A stretch of DNA of 64,000 nt, taken from the NCBI GenBank assembly GCA_011634665.1, contig WAEK01000017.1, positions 1,140,300-1,204,299 on the forward strand, read 5' to 3'. The notes beneath the pieces are model-generated. The model saw only the letters and a list, made by a program, of their open reading frames with translations. It did not search any database and was not told where the DNA came from. Origin of the DNA: Mortierella sp. BCC40632. Its lineage: Eukaryota; Mortierellomycota; Mortierellomycetes; Mortierellales; Mortierellaceae. Positions 1-11,711 of this stretch are shown here, piece after piece. The translations under genes were made by a program, and so were the position numbers. The stretch's first letter is position 1; each line of letters begins with the position of its first letter.

Positions 1-693
1 GGCTGTAGCAGAAAAAATATTCAGGGTGTAAGGACTAAGGAGTTGATAAAGATCCTTTGCTATTATTTAACAGGAAAGGAGGTTGAGAATGAACTCCTCT
101 TGATTAGGAGGTTGGAGGCGAATCTATACTATTGCACAGACGATCACACGAAACCATCGTGGTAAATTATAGACGTCTGCTTCCATTCCATCATTCACTT
201 CTTCTCTCAATTACCTCTTTCATAGTTGCTATTACCGCATTCATCTCCCTCTCGGTCTGTCTTTTTTTTTTTTTTTTTTGAGACCAATCCACGCCGGCCA
301 GCTTGACTCGACACGCCTGTGAAAAAAAAGCTACGGCTACACGAGAAAACTTAGATCAGTACAAGTCTTCAGGGACAAACTTTTCTTTTACTTGGTAAGC
401 CACATTCTTACTTTTGAGAATCGAATCTCCACTTGCGCCTCCATTTTAGGCTTTCTTCACCTTTTCCAATATTTTCAATCTACAACCCAATCCCTTTATC
501 TTTTACTGCTATTTACTCCAACGCAAAGAAAGCCATCTTCACACCTCTTGGAGTCATGTCGAACAAACCTTATGTAAATTCTCTGAATACTTTCTTACTC
601 TGCCTCATAACAACTACCAAGTACACTTTTAGTGGGACTGATCAGTGTAGCTTTGTTAAATTGTAGGGAGAATTCATTTTAACTTCGGGTAGA
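1..693. other. No gene recognised upstream of the first CDS
   Basis: No convincing coding sequence or repeat is visible. A run of 18 T lies at 262-279. The short open frames here have no recognisable protein features. The segment may carry the promoter and leader of the gene starting at 694, but no clear TATA element was identified. Confidence 0.5.
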
Positions 694-2070
694 ATGGATT
701 ACGTTTTCCCTATCCTGAAAGACGCGAATGGGAAAGCAACCACAAAATGCCCAGTATGCTTTAAAAGCATGCTTCAAGCTTCTGCGAGGCGACATTTTGA
801 TGTCGTCCACGCAGACTTGAACGATATCCAAATCAGGGAAGACTCCGAGGAGGATATCTGCGTGAAATCCAGCCCCTCTTCTACAAGTTCGGACCAAGAG
901 ATCCTTAGCAACAACGATTCAGGCCAAGACCGAGTTGTCTTATCTCCTACCTTGATTCCTTCATCCGAAGACCTTTCCGAAATCTGCCAAGGAATCCCGT
1001 TGAAGCTGGTGGATATGTTCCTTCATACGCTACGACGTTCCGTTTTTCAAGTCTCGCGGGAAGATGAGGACAACACGGAAGAATCCTCATTTTGCGTATT
1101 CGCTTCACAAAACGAAGAATCAAAGCTAACTGTGGCATTGAGGCCTGAGTATTCCCTATCGAAATTATGCTTGGACTCTTCGCCAAGATCGATAACTTTG
1201 AGCCTTGACCTATCTCAGTACCAGGAAATTTTCTCAGACCGGCCATTTTCACCAATTGAGCAAGGTGGTTCTGCAGGCTTACAGGAGTTAGTTGGCGGTG
1301 TCATTGCTACCGACGAATGCTGGCTCATAATATACTGCGCCGAAGTCTACAATAGAAACTGCATGGAAGACCCGCATGCCGAATCTCCACGGCAGCGGCC
1401 ATCAAGTGTCCCTAGCACAGGGAAGACAACACAGTATCCAGGGAAAGTGAAAATTGCAACATTGAGCGACCGATACGGCAACCTGAGACTTGTCATAGGG
1501 CTAGAGCAAGTAAACTACCTTGTCGTTTCTGGAAAGTACAACGATAAGGTAGTCGTGGGCCCGAGCCAATGCGGGAAATTCCCTGTAACCGAAAAGACGA
1601 CACTTTCCATATTGGCTTCAAAACCTCTCCACCAAAACTTGACGCCAAATGTTCTACACCTTGCCCAAGTGCGATCAAACTTTGGCCACCCGGCCACATA
1701 CTCAGAAAGACGCCTTGGGCAACAAGGATTTGGGTCTTTGGCCCAAATGCCGGTGACTATATTCACACTGGCATTATGGGGTGTGAAAAACGCCTCCATT
1801 TTTTATCAACTTTGGGTCCGGGCTAGGGAAGCCAGGCCAGGCTGTGGGCCAACACTGCTTTTAGAGGATATTGATATCGCTTTTTGCACAGGTTCAAAGC
1901 AAGGAAAACTGCTTAGCTCTTTGCGGCAGCTTATGGAGCCAGCGCAACAACTAGATATTGCTGGAAATCCTGAGGCGGAGATCTTGCTTTCGAAACTTGC
2001 GTCATCATTTTCAACCATTATTAGCGAAAAGAACAAATTAGTTTGGGAAACTCTTTCTTTAGACTACTGA
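694..2070 (+). CDS. Hypothetical protein with N-terminal C2H2-like zinc finger
   Basis: A 458-codon uninterrupted frame runs from ATG 694 to TGA 2068-2070. Residues 19-39 have the spacing C-x2-C-x11-H-x4-H (CPVC at 19-22, H34, H39), a C2H2 or BED-like zinc finger that could bind nucleic acid or protein. Residues 45-95 are acidic and Ser-rich, so probably disordered. The rest has mixed composition with no family I recognise. It is the only long intact gene in the window that does not look transposon-encoded, although a transposon-derived origin cannot be excluded. It lies about 110 bp left of a Tc1/mariner element. An intron is possible but not required, since the frame is open throughout. Function is unknown. 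The start is the first ATG of the frame and lies just before the finger. Confidence 0.65.
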   Translation: MDYVFPILKDANGKATTKCPVCFKSMLQASARRHFDVVHADLNDIQIREDSEEDICVKSSPSSTSSDQEILSNNDSGQDRVVLSPTLIPSSEDLSEICQGIPLKLVDMFLHTLRRSVFQVSREDEDNTEESSFCVFASQNEESKLTVALRPEYSLSKLCLDSSPRSITLSLDLSQYQEIFSDRPFSPIEQGGSAGLQELVGGVIATDECWLIIYCAEVYNRNCMEDPHAESPRQRPSSVPSTGKTTQYPGKVKIATLSDRYGNLRLVIGLEQVNYLVVSGKYNDKVVVGPSQCGKFPVTEKTTLSILASKPLHQNLTPNVLHLAQVRSNFGHPATYSERRLGQQGFGSLAQMPVTIFTLALWGVKNASIFYQLWVRAREARPGCGPTLLLEDIDIAFCTGSKQGKLLSSLRQLMEPAQQLDIAGNPEAEILLSKLASSFSTIISEKNKLVWETLSLDY

Positions 2071-2179
2071 AAGAGGAAGCAACTTTCACTATAAATCGTT
2101 TGCGCATATCTTGCTTACTTCCTCATGACAGAACACAATGGTTCGGGTTCACAGTGTTCGGGAATAATCATCTGAGGTA

Positions 2180-3796
2180 AAGACCTCCAAAAATGTGTTC
2201 GCATAAATTTTGTATTTTGATAAGCGTATCTGCTTTATATCCAAATGATATCTAAAAGAGCTACTCTTTAAATCGTAGATTGCCACTTCAATGGAGTAGC
2301 TGTCAGTCAACTTGTTTTGCTTATTCTTTCATTATTGGTCATGAGACTAATATTTTCTTAGACACCATCCTATTGGAACACATTTTTGGAAACAAGGATT
2401 GTACTATCAACAGATTTTTAGAAAGGTCGGATCAAATCTGAAGTTAGTTTATTTGAGCTCCCTTTAACTGGATCACCTTGTGCATTCGGCCAGGGAGACT
2501 CTCGTAAATAGAATGAATGAAGTCAATAGGAAACGATGCCCAGATATCTTCTACCCTACTCCACAGCTCTTGCAAATCTTTAGGACTTGTTTGGTACTGA
2601 TCCAAGGCCCTTTTGATGTACGCCCACACATGTTCGATGATGTTGAGGTCTGCTGAGTTCACAGGCCACTCCAGTCTTTTGATTCGTCTAGAGCGGAAGA
2701 AATGGTTGATAATACGAGCAGTATGTACTCGAGCATTGTCTTGTTGGAAAAGAAACTTTCCACGATCCATTCCACGATAATCCCGGGAAGCGAGTACATA
2801 TGTAGCTGTTGAGTATATCCAAATACACTTGCGAATTTATCCTCTCTTTGATCCAACTAGCATCGCCCATTCCAAAAAATGTAATGCAACCCCATATCAT
2901 GATCTTGCCTCCTCCTCCTTGTGGAACTCCTTTCGAGTGATGTTCTCTTTTTCCTTTGTTTTCTGGTTTTGAATAAAAGACTTTCCTTCCATAGGTCCCC
3001 ATCTTGCTAATGATGGTCTCGTCGGAGAACAACACATTCTTCCGGTCTTCCACTGTCCAGTGAAGATGCTCCCTTGCAAACTGCACTCGAGCCTTCTTTT
3101 GAATCTTCGTCAGATAAAGCCGTTTACGTTGGATGTAAGAGTTGAGGCCTCCATGGTTCACATAGTTCCTGACCGTCTCTACATGAACCTGTATTCCATC
3201 CGTCGCCTGAACAAATCTTTGACCTTCTCGAAGAGTTAAAAGTTGACCAGTGTCTACTTGACGAACAAGCATCCGTATTGTCGCATCGCAAACTTTCTTC
3301 GGCCTACCCATTTTAGGATCGGGTATGTTCTCTTTGTCAGTCTTTCTGATCCTATCAATGGCCGCAAGGGAGATATGTAGCTCGGCTGACACTTGGCGGA
3401 CTGATCTTCCGGATCGGAGTAATGTCTTGATATCATCGACCTTGGCTTGGGAGAGCTGCCTCATCGTGGAATGACGAAATGTACAGAGAGTATACTGAGG
3501 GAGAGCGGCCAGTGTAAGTGAAGAGTAGGGTGCTATGTAGAAAGAAGCTGAGGAAAAAAGGCGCTAGAAAGAAATAGAGGTGGGTTTTCAAAAAAGTGTA
3601 TCAATGTACCGCACATTTTTAAGGCAAACTTACAGGCGGAAGATAAGTTTTTTAGAAATAAGGTGAGACCAGGATGGAGCCCATTGGCAATACTTTCTAC
3701 CAAAGTACCCACGAGAGCATTATGTCTTGGTGTAATATGGAATCAAAAAAAAGAGTTGAAATACTAGATTTATGCGAACACTTTTTTTGAGGTCTT
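2180..3796 (-). mobile_element. Tc1/mariner DNA transposon (Tc1-A)
   Basis: A 1617-bp element flanked by TA target duplications at 2178-2179 and 3797-3798. Its terminal inverted repeats start AAGACCTC at both ends and share GTGTTCGCATAAAT after a short A-rich stretch. One transposase gene lies on the minus strand. Tc1-D at 41842-43449 is a diverged relative: the termini share GTGTTCGCAT and the transposases align along their length. The element is probably no longer autonomous, because its transposase carries a frameshift. Confidence 0.9.
2444..3464 (-). pseudogene. Tc1/mariner transposase, one frameshift
   Basis: DDE transposase that would cut and paste its own element at TA sites. ATG is at 3464-3462. 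The N-terminal ~100 residues form the paired helix-turn-helix DNA-binding region (SVRQVSAELHISLAAIDRIR, then GRPKKV). The catalytic domain shows FSDE (first Asp), FQQDNARVH (second Asp) and DLNIIEHVW (third acidic position), followed by a C-terminus of typical length. A one-nucleotide frameshift near 2800, just before the second catalytic Asp, splits it into a 258-codon N-terminal frame and a 108-codon C-terminal frame. Total length (~340 aa) is normal for the family. Real decay and a sequencing indel cannot be told apart here. Confidence 0.85.
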
Positions 3797-3798
3797 TA

Positions 3799-4294
3799 GT
3801 ATTGGATCGCATTGACAACTCGATTGCTAATGTTTAGAAACAAGAAATATATCCCAACTAGTGTTTCCCATGAGTCGAGTTAAATTGGTTGGTGCAAAAT
3901 AGTGCCTAAATATCACGACTCTAATCAATATCTGTTTTTCCCTATAATAGACCTCAGAGATGCAAATAGGATGGACTAACTTACGAGAACAGGGAAAGGT
4001 AACTTCTGAACGAATGGAGGTTGTCCAGGAATAAGAAAAGAAGGTCTGATATTCTTTCTAACTAATAAGAGAACAGTAGAATGGGGAGTGGCTATCAATA
4101 AAATGGGGTCTTGCGGTCATAATCCATAGCGGACCAAAGTGGGATAGGTCCTTGAAGTCCATGCATCATGGCCGGGAGGACAATGAAGCAAACGATGATC
4201 TGGGGACCATCTTTTGGGAGCCTTTCTGGATGCAAACACCCCCAAACCGAGTCTCATACGTACCGAAATGCAGTCGTTACTTCGATCTGTTACC
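3799..4294. other. No feature recognised
   Basis: AT-rich sequence between Tc1-A and the MITE cluster. No protein-like frame, repeat or RNA gene was recognised. Confidence 0.4.
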
Positions 4295-4839
4295 TAGTGA
4301 TTCTCACGGGTGAGCAGTGTTTCTTATCGAACAGAAAAAGTCAAGATTTCATCTCGTTAAGCCGCGGACTCGTTTCGTTAAGCCCGTACTAATTTCCTGT
4401 AAATGGCCGTTATCGAAACGAAACGTTAACGAAACGAAACGAGTTATCGAACGAAATCCGTCTCGTTGAGAAACACTGCGGGTGAGTCGAGTCGAGCTCT
4501 GGGTTTGGCTCGACTCGGCTCGAAATATTTTCACCGAGCCAGCTTGTGAACCGACTCGGCTCGACTCGAAATTGGCTCAACTTGGCCCGAGTTGGCCCGA
4601 GCTGGCTAGTACGTATTATGTCTACCATGTTTTCTTTCTGAGTGAAATTTATCTCTAGACAACTCGGGCCAGCTCGAGACAAATTCGAGCCAAATTCGGG
4701 CCGAGCCAGAAAAAATCTGGCCCGAGTTTTAACCGACATCTCGAGTCGAGCCAGGGGGTCAGCTCGACCCGAAAAAGCTCAAAAAGCCCAAGCCAGTTCG
4801 AGCTGGCTCGATTTGCTCGGTTAATTTTGAGAAACACTA
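4295..4839. mobile_element. Possible larger hAT-type element enclosing a MITE
   Basis: The left end reads TAGTGATTCTCA and the right end ...TGAGAAACACTA, an inverted pair of the hAT-like terminal type seen in the neighbouring MITEs. The interior (4479-4830) is full of degenerate TCGAGC and GGCTCGA motifs in both orientations and could fold on itself. The flanking 8-mers (CTGTTACC and GCGTGAAC) do not match, so the two ends may belong to different insertions. No coding sequence is present. Confidence 0.4.
4315..4478. mobile_element. hAT-type MITE, 164 bp
   Basis: Non-coding element with ends CAGTGTTTCT... and ...GAGAAACACTG. It is flanked by perfect 8-bp target duplications CGGGTGAG at 4307-4314 and 4479-4486. 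The 8-bp duplication and CAGTG terminus are typical of the hAT superfamily. The element at 6104-6267 is the same length and family in the opposite orientation. Mobilisation would depend on a hAT transposase elsewhere in the genome; none is seen in this window. Confidence 0.88.
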
Positions 4840-4841
4840 GC

Positions 4842-5480
4842 GTGAACTCAATTTTTTTTCCGACCACATAGTAAATCAAGCCATCGTGAACAATGAAGCA
4901 TTCAATGCGTTCACGTTTGCGCACAAGAGAGTGTGGGAAGTCCCCCTTTGCGCTGGCAATTTTTTTTCCGACCGCATTTTATAGCAGGCCATGTGTAAAA
5001 AAAGCTTACAATGCGTTCACGTTTGCGCGCAAGAGAGAGCGGGGAGTCCCCCTTTGCGCTGGCGTGAACGCAATTTTTTTTTCCGACCGCATTTTATAGC
5101 AGGCCATGTAAAAAAAAAAAGCTTACAATGCGTTCACGTTTGCGCGCAAGAGAGAGCGGGGAGTCCCCCTTTGCGCTGGCGTGAACGCAATTTTTTTTTC
5201 CGACCGCATTTTATAGCAGGCCATGTGTAAAAAAAGCTTACAATGCGTTCACGTTTGCGCGCGAGAGAGTGTGGGGAGTCTACCTTTGCGCTGGCGTGAA
5301 CGCACAATTTTTTTCAGACCGCATTTTTAGTCTGGCCGTCGTGTATAGTGTTCTTCGTGAGTTGGAAATCTTGAACGCTGATTGGCTAGATTTAGAGTTT
5401 CAGCCAATCAGCTTCCAAGATTTCGAACTCATGAAGAACACTAGTCGTGAATACGAAGCTTATTATGCGTTCAAGTTTGC
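4842..5480. repeat. Five-copy ~115-bp tandem repeat
   Basis: GCGTTCACGTTTGCGC or a close variant recurs near 4907, 5013, 5130, 5245 and 5467. Each is followed by GAGAG, a CCCTTTGCGCTGG block, a T-run, and (in the early copies) TATAGCAGGCCATG and AAGCTTACAAT. Spacings are 106, 117 and 115 bp. The last is 222 bp because a MITE with its duplication sits inside it, so the original unit was ~116 bp. Open frames through the array follow from its periodicity and are not taken as genes. Confidence 0.85.
5346..5443. mobile_element. hAT-type MITE, 98 bp, inside the tandem repeat
   Basis: Ends TAGTGTTCTTC... and ...GAAGAACACTA, with inverted arms extending ~40 bp inward (ATTGGCT/AGCCAAT near the centre). 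Flanks are GTCGTGTA (5338-5345) and GTCGTGAA (5444-5451), an 8-bp target duplication with one mismatch. It interrupts the fifth unit of the surrounding repeat. Confidence 0.8.
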
Positions 5481-5980
5481 GCGTGACATGTACTACCTAC
5501 CTCTCCTCCTGCTACAGGATCGCGGGCAAGTATCCTCTATCGGCAGATAGAGTTAAAAGATTGGGTAATGCCTTCCGAAATACACGCGCAGTTGGAAAGG
5601 ATGAAGTATATTCTTACGAGCAAGACAAAAATTTAGTATAAAAGGGTGCGATAGGCGCACCTTCTTTCTCGTCAGCCTGCAATAAATAAAAGAAGAGACA
5701 TGTATTTGTTCATGACAGAGCAGAAAAGACTGTAGAAGTCCTCGCTATGCGATAACGTGAATGATAATAAATTTCCAAGCGTATTTGCAAGACGTGATCC
5801 TCTATTGGGGAAAGCCTTGACCAAAGGGCTCAATAAAAGCCAAAATAAAGACAAGAATTCCACCTTATAAAGAGAGGTATCACCTCGTAGACACATCCTT
5901 AGAAGACTAACATACCTGCACAGCTCCGCTAGCTCTCGAGAGGGTATCGTAAAGAAATGGAAACTAAAACCAGACTTTAT
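5481..5980. other. No gene recognised; small hairpin
   Basis: No convincing coding sequence. A 6-bp stem (GGTGCG/CGCACC, loop ATAGG) lies at 5645-5661, and an AATAAATAAA stretch follows near 5683. These could be the 3' end of an unrecognised transcript, but nothing upstream looks like a gene. Confidence 0.35.
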
Positions 5981-5988
5981 GTCAGGAG

Positions 5989-6095
5989 TAGTGATTCCAA
6001 ACTCAGGCAAATCTCCAGCCTGCGCGAGCGTTAAAAACTCATGCAATTGGGCACGGACCTCTCATGCGGACCCAGCCAAAATTTGAGAAACACTA
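5989..6095. mobile_element. hAT-type MITE, 107 bp
   Basis: Ends TAGTGATTC... and ...TTTGAGAAACACTA. Flanked by perfect 8-bp duplications GTCAGGAG at 5981-5988 and 6096-6103. The right duplication is also the left duplication of the next MITE, so two elements used the same target octamer in succession. Confidence 0.82.
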
Positions 6096-6103
6096 GTCAG
6101 GAG

Positions 6104-6267
6104 TCGTGATTCTCAACGAGACGAATTTAGTTTGATCACTCTAATCATTTCTTTAACATTGCGTTTTGATAGCGGCCATTTACAGGGAATTAGTACGGAC
6201 ATAACAAAACGAGTACGCGGCTGAACAAGAAGGGATCTTGAATTTTTCTGTTCGATGAGTAACACTG
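6104..6267. mobile_element. hAT-type MITE, 164 bp, same family as 4315-4478
   Basis: Its reverse complement aligns end to end with the MITE at 4315-4478 at roughly three-quarters identity and equal length. Flanks are GTCAGGAG (6096-6103) and GACAGGAG (6268-6275), 7 of 8 matching. The terminus ...AACACTG is intact; the other end reads TCGTGATTCTCA, a decayed form of the family end. The right flank continues as satellite (GGAGTGCCA...), so the insertion hit the left edge of the 371-bp array. Confidence 0.82.
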
Positions 6268-6404
6268 GACAGGAGTGCCAAAATGCAGCCTAGACCCCCA
6301 ATTTTTTTTTGCGCCCTGGCAAGAGCAAGGTAAAAGGACTCTGTGGCCTTTTTTTCAGAGCTGTGGGCCGACCCTGAGACGAGAAATCAGAGAGGAAAGC
6401 ATTT

Positions 6405-6611
6405 TCATAGCATGTCCACAAAGGTCACATCACACAGCTGCGCCAACGCCAGAGGCCCCAGCCGGTCAGATTGAAGTCTCGACACCTGGAATTCCTTAAG
6501 AAATCCAAGGAACACCACTCTGGCTTCATGCTTGTTTAATGCCAAGGTGAGGGCATGGCCAGGGAGCTCTAGGTCGACATTGCCTATTTTGACTTGTCCA
6601 AGATTTGGCAA
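6405..6611 (-). other. 68-codon frame repeated in A-type satellite units (doubtful gene)
   Basis: Reads from ATG 6611 to a stop at 6405-6407, with a protein-like composition (begins MPNLGQVKIG, contains VVFLGFLKEF). The same frame is intact in at least ten A units (for example 6775-6981, 8639-8845, 9391-9597, 12364-12570) and broken in others by one-base G-run changes. B halves carry an in-frame TAG. Because the units are nearly identical, repetition alone is no evidence of selection. It may descend from a coding exon captured by the satellite. Confidence 0.2.
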
Positions 6612-7990
6612 AGGTGATTTGTCAAGTGATCACCAGGAGCCAGGAAAGCCAAAATGCAGCCTAGACCCCCAATTTTTTTTGCGCCCTGGCAAGAGCAAGG
6701 TAAAAGGACTCTGTGGCCTTTTTTCAGAGCTGTGGGCCGACCCTGAGACGAGAAATCAGAGAGGAAAAGCATTTTCATAGCATGTCCACAAAGGTCACAT
6801 CACACAGCTGCGCCAACGCCAGAGGCCCCAGCCGGTCAGATTGAAGTCTCGACACCTGGAATTCCTTAAGAAATCCAAGGAACACCACTCTGGCTTCATG
6901 CTTGTTTAATGCCAAGGTGAGGGCATGGCCAGGGAGCTCTAGGTCGACATTGCCTATTTTGACTTGTCCAAGATTTGGCAAAGGTGATTTGTCAAGTGAT
7001 CACCAGGAGCCAGGAAAGCCAAAATGCAGCCTAGACCCCCATTTTTTTTTTTTTTTTGCGCCCTGGCAAGAGCAAGGTAAAAGGACTCTGTGGCCTTTTT
7101 TTTTTCAGAGCTGTGGGCCGACCCTGAGACGAGAAATCAGAGAGGAAAGCATTTTCATAGCATGTCCACAAAGGTCACATCACACAGCTGCGCCAACGCC
7201 AGAGGCCCCAGCCGGTCAGATTGAAGTCTCGACACCTGGAATTCCTTAAGAAATCCAAGGAACACCACTCTGGCTTCATGCTTGTTTAATGCCAAGGTGA
7301 GGGCATGGCCAGGGAGCTCTAGGTCGACATTGCCTATTTTGACTTGTCCAAGATTTGGCAAAGGTGATTTGTCAAGTGATCACCAGGAGCCAGGAAAGCC
7401 AAAATGCAGCCTAGACCCCCAATTTTTTTTTGCGCCCTGGCAAGAGCAAGGTAAAAGGACTCTGTGGCCTTTTTTTCAGAGCTGTGGGCCGACCCTGAGA
7501 CGAGAAATCAGAGAGGAAAGCATTTTCATAGCATGTCCACAAAAGGTCACATCACACAGCTGCGCCAACGCCAGAGGCCCCAGCCGGTCAGATTGAAGTC
7601 TCGACACCTGGAATTCCTTAAGAAATCCAAGGAACACCACTCTGGCTTCATGCTTGTTTAATGCCAAGGTGAGGGCATGGCCAGGGAGCTCTAGGTCGAC
7701 ATTGCCTATTTTGACTTGTCCAAGATTTGGCAAAGGTGATTTGTCAAGTGATCACCAGGAGCCAGGAAAGCCAAAATGCAGCCTAGACCCCAATTTTTTT
7801 TTTGCGCCCTGGCAAGAGCAAGGTAAAAGGACTCTGTGGCTTTTTTTTTTCAGAGCTGTGGGCCGACCCTGAGACGAGAAATCAGAGAGGAAAGCATTTT
7901 CATAGCATGTCCACAAAGGTCACATCACACAGCTGCGCCAACGCCAGAGGCCCCAGCCGGTCAGATCGAAGTCTCGACACCTGGAATTCC

Positions 7991-8162
7991 TTAAGAAATA
8001 CAAGGAACATCACCTTGGCCACATGCTAGTTCAACGACAAGGTGCGGTCCTGGTTATGAAGCTCAGAATTCCAATGGTCAACATTATTTTCACAGAGATT
8101 TTTACATGCCATCGGACCAGTGATCACTTGGAGTCAGGAGTGCCACACTGCAGCCTTGACCC
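7991..8162. repeat. Type-B half-unit, first copy
   Basis: Variant half following constant block 5. It is homologous to the A half but strongly diverged. On the minus strand the frame that is open in A halves meets a TAG here. Confidence 0.85.
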
Positions 8163-11100
8163 CCAATTTTTGCGCCCTGGCAAGAGCAAGGTAAAAGGAC
8201 TCTGTGGCCTTTTTTTTTCAGAGCTGTGGGCCGACCCTGAGACGAGAAATCAGAGAGGAAAGCATTTTCATAGCATGTCCACAAAGGTCACATCACACAG
8301 CTGCGCCAACGCCAGAGGCCCCAGCCGGTCAGATTGAAGTCTCGACACCTGGAATTCCTTAAGAAATCCAAGGAACACCACTCTGGCTTCATGCTTGTTT
8401 AATGCCAAGGTGAGGGGCATGGCCAGGGAGCTCTAGGTCGACATTGCCTATTTTGACTTGTCCAAGATTTGGCAAAGGTGATTTGTCAAGTGATCACCAG
8501 GAGCCAGGAAAGCCAAAATGCAGCCTAGACCCCCAATTTTTTTTGCGCCCTGGCAAGAGCAAGGTAAAAGGACTCTGTGGCCTTTTTTTCAGAGCTGTGG
8601 GCCGACCCTGAGACGAGAAATCAGAGAGGAAAGCATTTTCATAGCATGTCCACAAAGGTCACATCACACAGCTGCGCCAACGCCAGAGGCCCCAGCCGGT
8701 CAGATTGAAGTCTCGACACCTGGAATTCCTTAAGAAATCCAAGGAACACCACTCTGGCTTCATGCTTGTTTAATGCCAAGGTGAGGGCATGGCCAGGGAG
8801 CTCTAGGTCGACATTGCCTATTTTGACTTGTCCAAGATTTGGCAAAGGTGATTTGTCAAGTGATCACCAGGAGCCAGGAAAGCCAAAATGCAGCCTAGAT
8901 TTTTTTTTTTTTTTTGCGCCCTGGCAAGAGCAAGGTAAAAAGGACTCTGTGGTGGCCTTTTTTTTTTCAGAGCTGTGGGCCGACCCTGAGACGAGAAATC
9001 AGAGAGGAAAGCATTTTCATAGCATGTCCACAAAGGTCACATCACACAGCTGCGCCAACGCCAGAGGCCCCAGCCGGTCAGATTGAAGTCTCGACACCTG
9101 GAATTCCTTAAGAAATCCAAGGAACACCACTCTGGCTTCATGCTTGTTTAATGCCAAGGTGAGGGCATGGCCAGGGGAGCTCTAGGTCGACATTGCCTAT
9201 TTTGACTTGTCCAAGATTTGGCAAAGGTGATTTGTCAAGTGATCACCAGGAGCCAGGAAAGCCAAAATGCAGCCTAGACCCCCAATTTTTTTTTTGCGCC
9301 CTGGCAAGAGCAAGGTAAAAAGGACTCTGTGGCCTTTTTTCAGAGCTGCTGGGCCGACCCTGAGACGAGAAATCAGAGAGGAAAGCATTTTCATAGCATG
9401 TCCACAAAGGTCACATCACACAGCTGCGCCAACGCCAGAGGCCCCAGCCGGTCAGATTGAAGTCTCGACACCTGGAATTCCTTAAGAAATCCAAGGAACA
9501 CCACTCTGGCTTCATGCTTGTTTAATGCCAAGGTGAGGGCATGGCCAGGGAGCTCTAGGTCGACATTGCCTATTTTGACTTGTCCAAGATTTGGCAAAGG
9601 TGATTTGTCAAGTGATCACCAGGAGCCAGGAAAGCCAAAATGCAGCCTAGACCCCCAATTTTTTTGCGCCCTGGCAAGAGCAAGGTAAAAGGACTCTGTG
9701 GCCTTTTTTTCAGAGCTGTGGGCCGACCCTGAGACGAGAAATCAGAGAGGAAAGCATTTTCATAGCATGTCCACAAAGGTCACATCACACAGCTGCGCCA
9801 ACGCCAGAGGCCCCAGCCGGTCAGATTGAAGTCTCGACACCTGGAATTCCTTAAGAAATCCAAGGAACACCACTCTGGCTTCATGCTTGTTTAATGCCAA
9901 GGTGAGGGCATGGCCAGGGAGCTCTAGGTCGACATTGCCTATTTTGACTTGTCCAAGATTTGGCAAAGGTGATTTGTCAAGTGATCACCAGGAGCCAGGA
10001 AAGCCAAAATGCAGCCTAGACCCCCAATTTTTTTTTGCGCCCTGGCAAGAGCAAGGTAAAAAGGACTCTGTGGCCTTTTTTCAGAGCTGTGGGCCGACCC
10101 TGAGACGAGAAATCAGAGAGGAAAGCATTTTCATAGCATGTCCACAAAGGTCACATCACACAGCTGCGCCAACGCCAGAGGCCCCAGCCGGTCAGATTGA
10201 AGTCTCGACACCTGGAATTCCTTAAGAAATCCAAGGAACACCACTCTGGCTTCATGCTTGTTTAATGCCAAGGTGAGGGGGCATGGCCAGGGAGCTCTAG
10301 GTCGACATTGCCTATTTTGACTTGTCCAAGATTTGGCAAAGGTGATTTGTCAAGTGATCACCAGGAGCCAGGAAAGCCAAAATGCAGCCTAGAATTTTTT
10401 TTTTTTGCGCCCTGGCAAGAGCAAGGTAAAAGGACTCTGTGGCCTTTTTTTCAGAGCTGTGGGCCGACCCTGAGACGAGAAATCAGAGAGGAAAGCATTT
10501 TCATAGCATGTCCACAAAGGTCACATCACACAGCTGCGCCAACGCCAGAGGCCCCAGCCGGTCAGATTGAAGTCTCGACACCTGGAATTCCTTAAGAAAT
10601 CCAAGGAACACCACTCTGGCTTCATGCTTGTTTAATGCCAAGGTGAGGGCATGGCCAGGGAGCTCTAGGTCGACATTGCCTATTTTGACTTGTCCAAGAT
10701 TTGGCAAAGGTGATTTGTCAAGTGATCACCAGGAGCCAGGAAAGCCAAAATGCAGCCTAGACCCCCAATTTTTTTTTTTTTGCGCCCTGGCAAGAGCAAG
10801 GTAAAAAGGACTCTGTGGCCTTTTTTCAGAGCTGTGGGCCGACCCTGAGACGAGAAATCAGAGAGGAAAGCATTTTCATAGCATGTCCACAAAGGTCACA
10901 TCACACAGCTGCGCCAACGCCAGAGGCCCCAGCCGGTCAGATTGAAGTCTCGACACCTGGAATTCCTTAAGAAATCCAAGGAACACCACTCTGGCTTCAT
11001 GCTTGTTTAATGCCAAGGTGAGGGCATGGCCAGGGAGCTCTAGGTCGACATTGCCTATTTTGACTTGTCCAAGATTTGGCAAAGGTGATTTGTCAAGTGA

Positions 11101-11711
11101 TCACCAGGAGCCAGGAAAGCCAAAATGCAGCCTAGACCCCCAATTTTTTTTTGCGCCCTGGCAAGAGCAAGGTAAAAGGACTCTGTGGCCTTTTTTTCAG
11201 AGCTGTGGGCCGACCCTGAGACGAGAAATCAGAGAGGAAAGCATTTTCATAGCATGTCCACAAAGGTCACATCACACAGCTGCGCCAACGCCAGAGGCCC
11301 CAGCCGGTCAGATTGAAGTCTCGACACCTGGAATTCCTTAAGAAATCCAAGGAACACCACTCTGGCTTCATGCTTGTTTAATGCCAAGGTGAGGGGCATG
11401 GCCAGGGAGCTCTAGGTCGACATTGCCTATTTTGACTTGTCCAAGATTTGGCAAAGGTGATTTGTCAAGTGATCACCAGGAGCCAGGAAAGCCAAAATGC
11501 AGCCTAGACCCCAATTTTTTTTTTTTGCGCCCTGGCAAGAGCAAGGTAAAAGGACTCTGTGGCCTTTTTTTCAGAGCTGTGGGCCGACCCTGAGACGAGA
11601 AATCAGAGAGGAAAGCATTTTCATAGCATGTCCACAAAGGTCACATCACACAGCTGCGCCAACGCCAGAGGCCCCAGCCGGTCAGATCGAAGTCTCGACA
11701 CCTGGAATTCC

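Noticed and set aside
1569..1826. Second plus-strand frame inside the 694-2070 gene that reads somewhat like protein
   Set aside because: Lies within a longer intact frame, with no splice signals needed to use it. Treated as an out-of-frame shadow.
6902..7249. Plus-strand ~112-codon frame recurring through the satellite
   Set aside because: Exists because the units are near-identical, crosses variable T-runs and is broken by them in many units.
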